Origin: Sphingobacteriales bacterium
Lineage (GTDB): Bacteria; Bacteroidota; Bacteroidia; UKL13-3
DNA length: 64,000 nt
Assembly (NCBI GenBank): GCA_021299635.1
Contig: JAJTFA010000001.1
Coordinates: 657,842 to 721,841, forward strand
Direction: 5' to 3'
In this document: positions 62,401 through 64,000 of the stretch, one piece after another
Layout of the letters: each line of letters starts with the position of its first letter
Numbering within the stretch: the first letter of the stretch is position 1
Made by a program: the position numbers and the translations under genes
The notes under the pieces: generated by a model
What the model saw: the letters and a program-made list of their open reading frames with translations, nothing else
Databases searched by the model: none
What the model was told of the DNA's origin: nothing

Positions 62401-63855
62401 ATGAATCAGGAAAAGGAAAACGAAGATATTATTGAACAGGTTGTAAGTCAGGAATATAAGTACGGATTTACTACCGATATTGAAATGGAAATGGCTCCCA
62501 AAGGGCTGAACGAGGATATCGTTCGTTTCATTTCTAATAAAAAGAACGAGCCGGAGTGGATGCTCGAATGGCGTCTGAAGGCTTACCGCCATTGGTTAAA
62601 GATGGAGGAGCCCGACTGGCAGAACTTCAAATACCCCAAGCCGAATTATCAGGATATCATTTATTACGCAGCTCCCAAGGAAAAGAAAAAACTGAACAGC
62701 CTGGATGAAGTAGATCCTGAGTTGCTCAAAACCTTTGAGAAACTGGGAATAAGCCTGCAGGAGCAAAAACGCCTCACTGGTGTGGCTGTTGATGCCGTGT
62801 TTGATTCCGTTTCCATTGCCACCACATTTAAAGAACAACTCAAGGAAAAAGGTGTCATCTTTTGCAGCATCAGCGAAGCCATGCACGAACACCCTGATTT
62901 GGTTAAAAAATACATTGGTTCAGTAGTTCCTTATACAGATAACTACTTTGCGGCACTTAACTCAGCCGTATTCAGCGATGGTTCATTTGTTTATATTCCC
63001 AAAGGAGTGCGTTGCCCGATGGAGCTTTCTACCTATTTCCGCATCAATGCCGAAAATACAGGCCAGTTTGAACGTACACTGATTGTTGCTGATGATGCCT
63101 CCTATGTTAGCTACCTTGAAGGCTGCACAGCCCCGATGCGAGATGAAAACCAACTGCATGCAGCTGTAGTAGAACTGATAGCTATGGAAAATGCCGAAAT
63201 TAAATACAGCACCGTTCAAAACTGGTACCCTGGCGATAAAGAAGGCAACGGAGGGATTTATAATTTTGTAACCAAGCGCGGAAGCTGCGAAGGTGCCAAT
63301 GCCAAAATCAGTTGGACGCAGGTTGAAACAGGTAGCGCCATAACCTGGAAATATCCGAGTTGTATTCTGAAAGGCGATCATTCAATAGGAGAATTCTTTT
63401 CAGTAGCTGTAACAAATAATATGCAGGTAGCAGATACCGGTACCAAAATGATTCATATCGGTAAACATACACGTAGCCGAATTGTGTCTAAAGGTATCTC
63501 GGCCGGCAAGTCACACAATACTTACAGAGGATTGGTTAAAGTTGCCAAAAAGGCTGATGCAGCAAGGAATTACACCCAGTGCGACAGTATGCTTATTGGC
63601 GATCGTTGCGGTGCACATACGTTCCCTTATATCGAAATTAACAACAAAACAGCCACCGTTGAGCACGAAGCCAGTACATCTAAAATTGGTGAAGACCAGA
63701 TTTTTTATTGCAATCAGCGAGGCATCGGCACCGAAGAAGCCATCAGCTTAATTGTAAATGGCTTTTGCCGTGAGGTATTGAACCAATTGCCTATGGAGTT
63801 TGCGGTGGAAGCGCAGAAACTTTTAGCAGTTTCCCTCGAGGGTTCTGTAGGGTAA
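62401..63855 (+). CDS. sufB: Fe-S cluster assembly scaffold protein SufB
   Basis: A 484-residue component of the SufBCD scaffold, on which Fe-S clusters are built. The SufB/SufD beta-helix core includes [49 protein letters not shown] and [31 protein letters not shown] holds the Cys used as sulfur entry or cluster site, and [20 protein letters not shown] closes the core. Length (about 480) is normal. It is the first gene of a suf operon, with sufC starting 35 bp downstream. Confidence 0.96.
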   Translation: MNQEKENEDIIEQVVSQEYKYGFTTDIEMEMAPKGLNEDIVRFISNKKNEPEWMLEWRLKAYRHWLKMEEPDWQNFKYPKPNYQDIIYYAAPKEKKKLNSLDEVDPELLKTFEKLGISLQEQKRLTGVAVDAVFDSVSIATTFKEQLKEKGVIFCSISEAMHEHPDLVKKYIGSVVPYTDNYFAALNSAVFSDGSFVYIPKGVRCPMELSTYFRINAENTGQFERTLIVADDASYVSYLEGCTAPMRDENQLHAAVVELIAMENAEIKYSTVQNWYPGDKEGNGGIYNFVTKRGSCEGANAKISWTQVETGSAITWKYPSCILKGDHSIGEFFSVAVTNNMQVADTGTKMIHIGKHTRSRIVSKGISAGKSHNTYRGLVKVAKKADAARNYTQCDSMLIGDRCGAHTFPYIEINNKTATVEHEASTSKIGEDQIFYCNQRGIGTEEAISLIVNGFCREVLNQLPMEFAVEAQKLLAVSLEGSVG

Positions 63856-63890
63856 CCATCAACACATTATCACATTAACACATCCATATC

Positions 63891-64000
63891 ATGTTAGAAA
63901 TAAGAAATTTAAAGGCCGAAATTGAAGGTAAAAAAATCCTCAACGGAATAAATTTAACGGTTAATTCTGGAGAAGTGCATGCCATCATGGGACCTAACGG
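63891..64000 (+). CDS. sufC: Fe-S cluster assembly ATPase SufC, N-terminal part
   Basis: The window ends inside this gene. The 36 complete codons give [20 protein letters not shown] and continue to HAIMGPNG, the beginning of the Walker A motif of SufC (GPNGSGKST). SufC is the ABC-type ATPase of the SufBCD complex. The 35-bp spacer after sufB contains short CACATTA-type repeats (about 63864-63880) and no terminator, so both genes are on one transcript. Confidence 0.93.
   Translation, partial: MLEIRNLKAEIEGKKILNGINLTVNSGEVHAIMGPN

Noticed and set aside
63860-63883. Short CACATTA repeats between sufB and sufC as a regulatory element or CRISPR-like array
   Set aside because: Only about two and a half imperfect 7-9-bp units; treated as low complexity in a spacer.
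1-64000. Mobile elements, tRNA/rRNA genes, CRISPR arrays, defence systems
   Set aside because: No transposase, integrase, tRNA T-loop/clover-leaf pattern, regular spaced repeats or restriction/toxin genes were seen on either strand.

Overview
The window reads as a chromosomal segment of a Bacteroidota bacterium, probably of the Chitinophagales/Sphingobacteriales/Cytophagales type. The evidence is the AT-rich DNA, type IX secretion (T9SS) sorting domains, a PorU-like sortase, SusC-style TonB receptors with a CarboxypepD_reg-like N-terminus, HU-CCDC81/SPOR proteins, a Suf system, promoters of the Bacteroidota TTG-N19-21-TAnnTTTG type, and almost no Shine-Dalgarno sequences. No tRNA, rRNA, CRISPR, transposase or phage gene was seen. 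Gene assignments are from reading motifs in the translated sequence; no database search was possible.

Region 1 (1-12.98 kb) is mostly housekeeping. It holds an OmpA/PD40 envelope protein, a BamA-like barrel, the operon pyrE-plsC-gatC-ABC ATPase, a divergent NUDIX gene, the operon DUF3822-rsmD-coaD, a hotdog thioesterase, mtgA, and a cytochrome c maturation operon ccmC-ccmD-ccmE-ccmF. CcmD is a 56-residue gene easily missed, and CcmE is of the cysteine type.

Region 2 (13.0-18.9 kb) holds two divergent genes for large secreted T9SS cargo proteins of the same architecture, followed by a 440-bp gene-free stretch (18.9-19.35 kb) with short degenerate direct repeats.

Region 3 (19.35-34.65 kb) holds sua5, an NtrC-type regulator, a fused THEP1-like NTPase/MobA protein coupled to an unassigned membrane protein, a DEAD-box helicase, and a block of minus-strand envelope genes: TonB, HU-SPOR protein, outer-membrane barrel, 1000-residue TPR protein, and TonB-dependent receptor.

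Region 4 (34.8-61.4 kb) is a polysaccharide locus. Sixteen plus-strand genes follow a clear promoter: an export protein with repeated SLBB domains, sugar-nucleotide enzymes (oxidoreductase, acyltransferase, WecE-type transaminase, WecF-type transferase, non-hydrolysing 2-epimerase), Wzx, Wzz-like and Wzy-like proteins, an AsnB-type amidotransferase, several glycosyltransferases and, unexpectedly, a 1651-residue C25-peptidase/PorU2-type sortase with its own promoter. Two GT2 genes close the locus on the minus strand. The WecE-WecF pair suggests a 4-amino-4,6-dideoxygalactose (Fuc4N)-type sugar. The embedded sortase suggests a link between this glycan and the surface anchoring of T9SS cargo such as the two proteins of region 2. 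That is a hypothesis.

Region 5 (61.4-64.0 kb) has a YegS-like lipid kinase, then sufB and the start of sufC behind a promoter that carries a perfect 15-bp palindrome.
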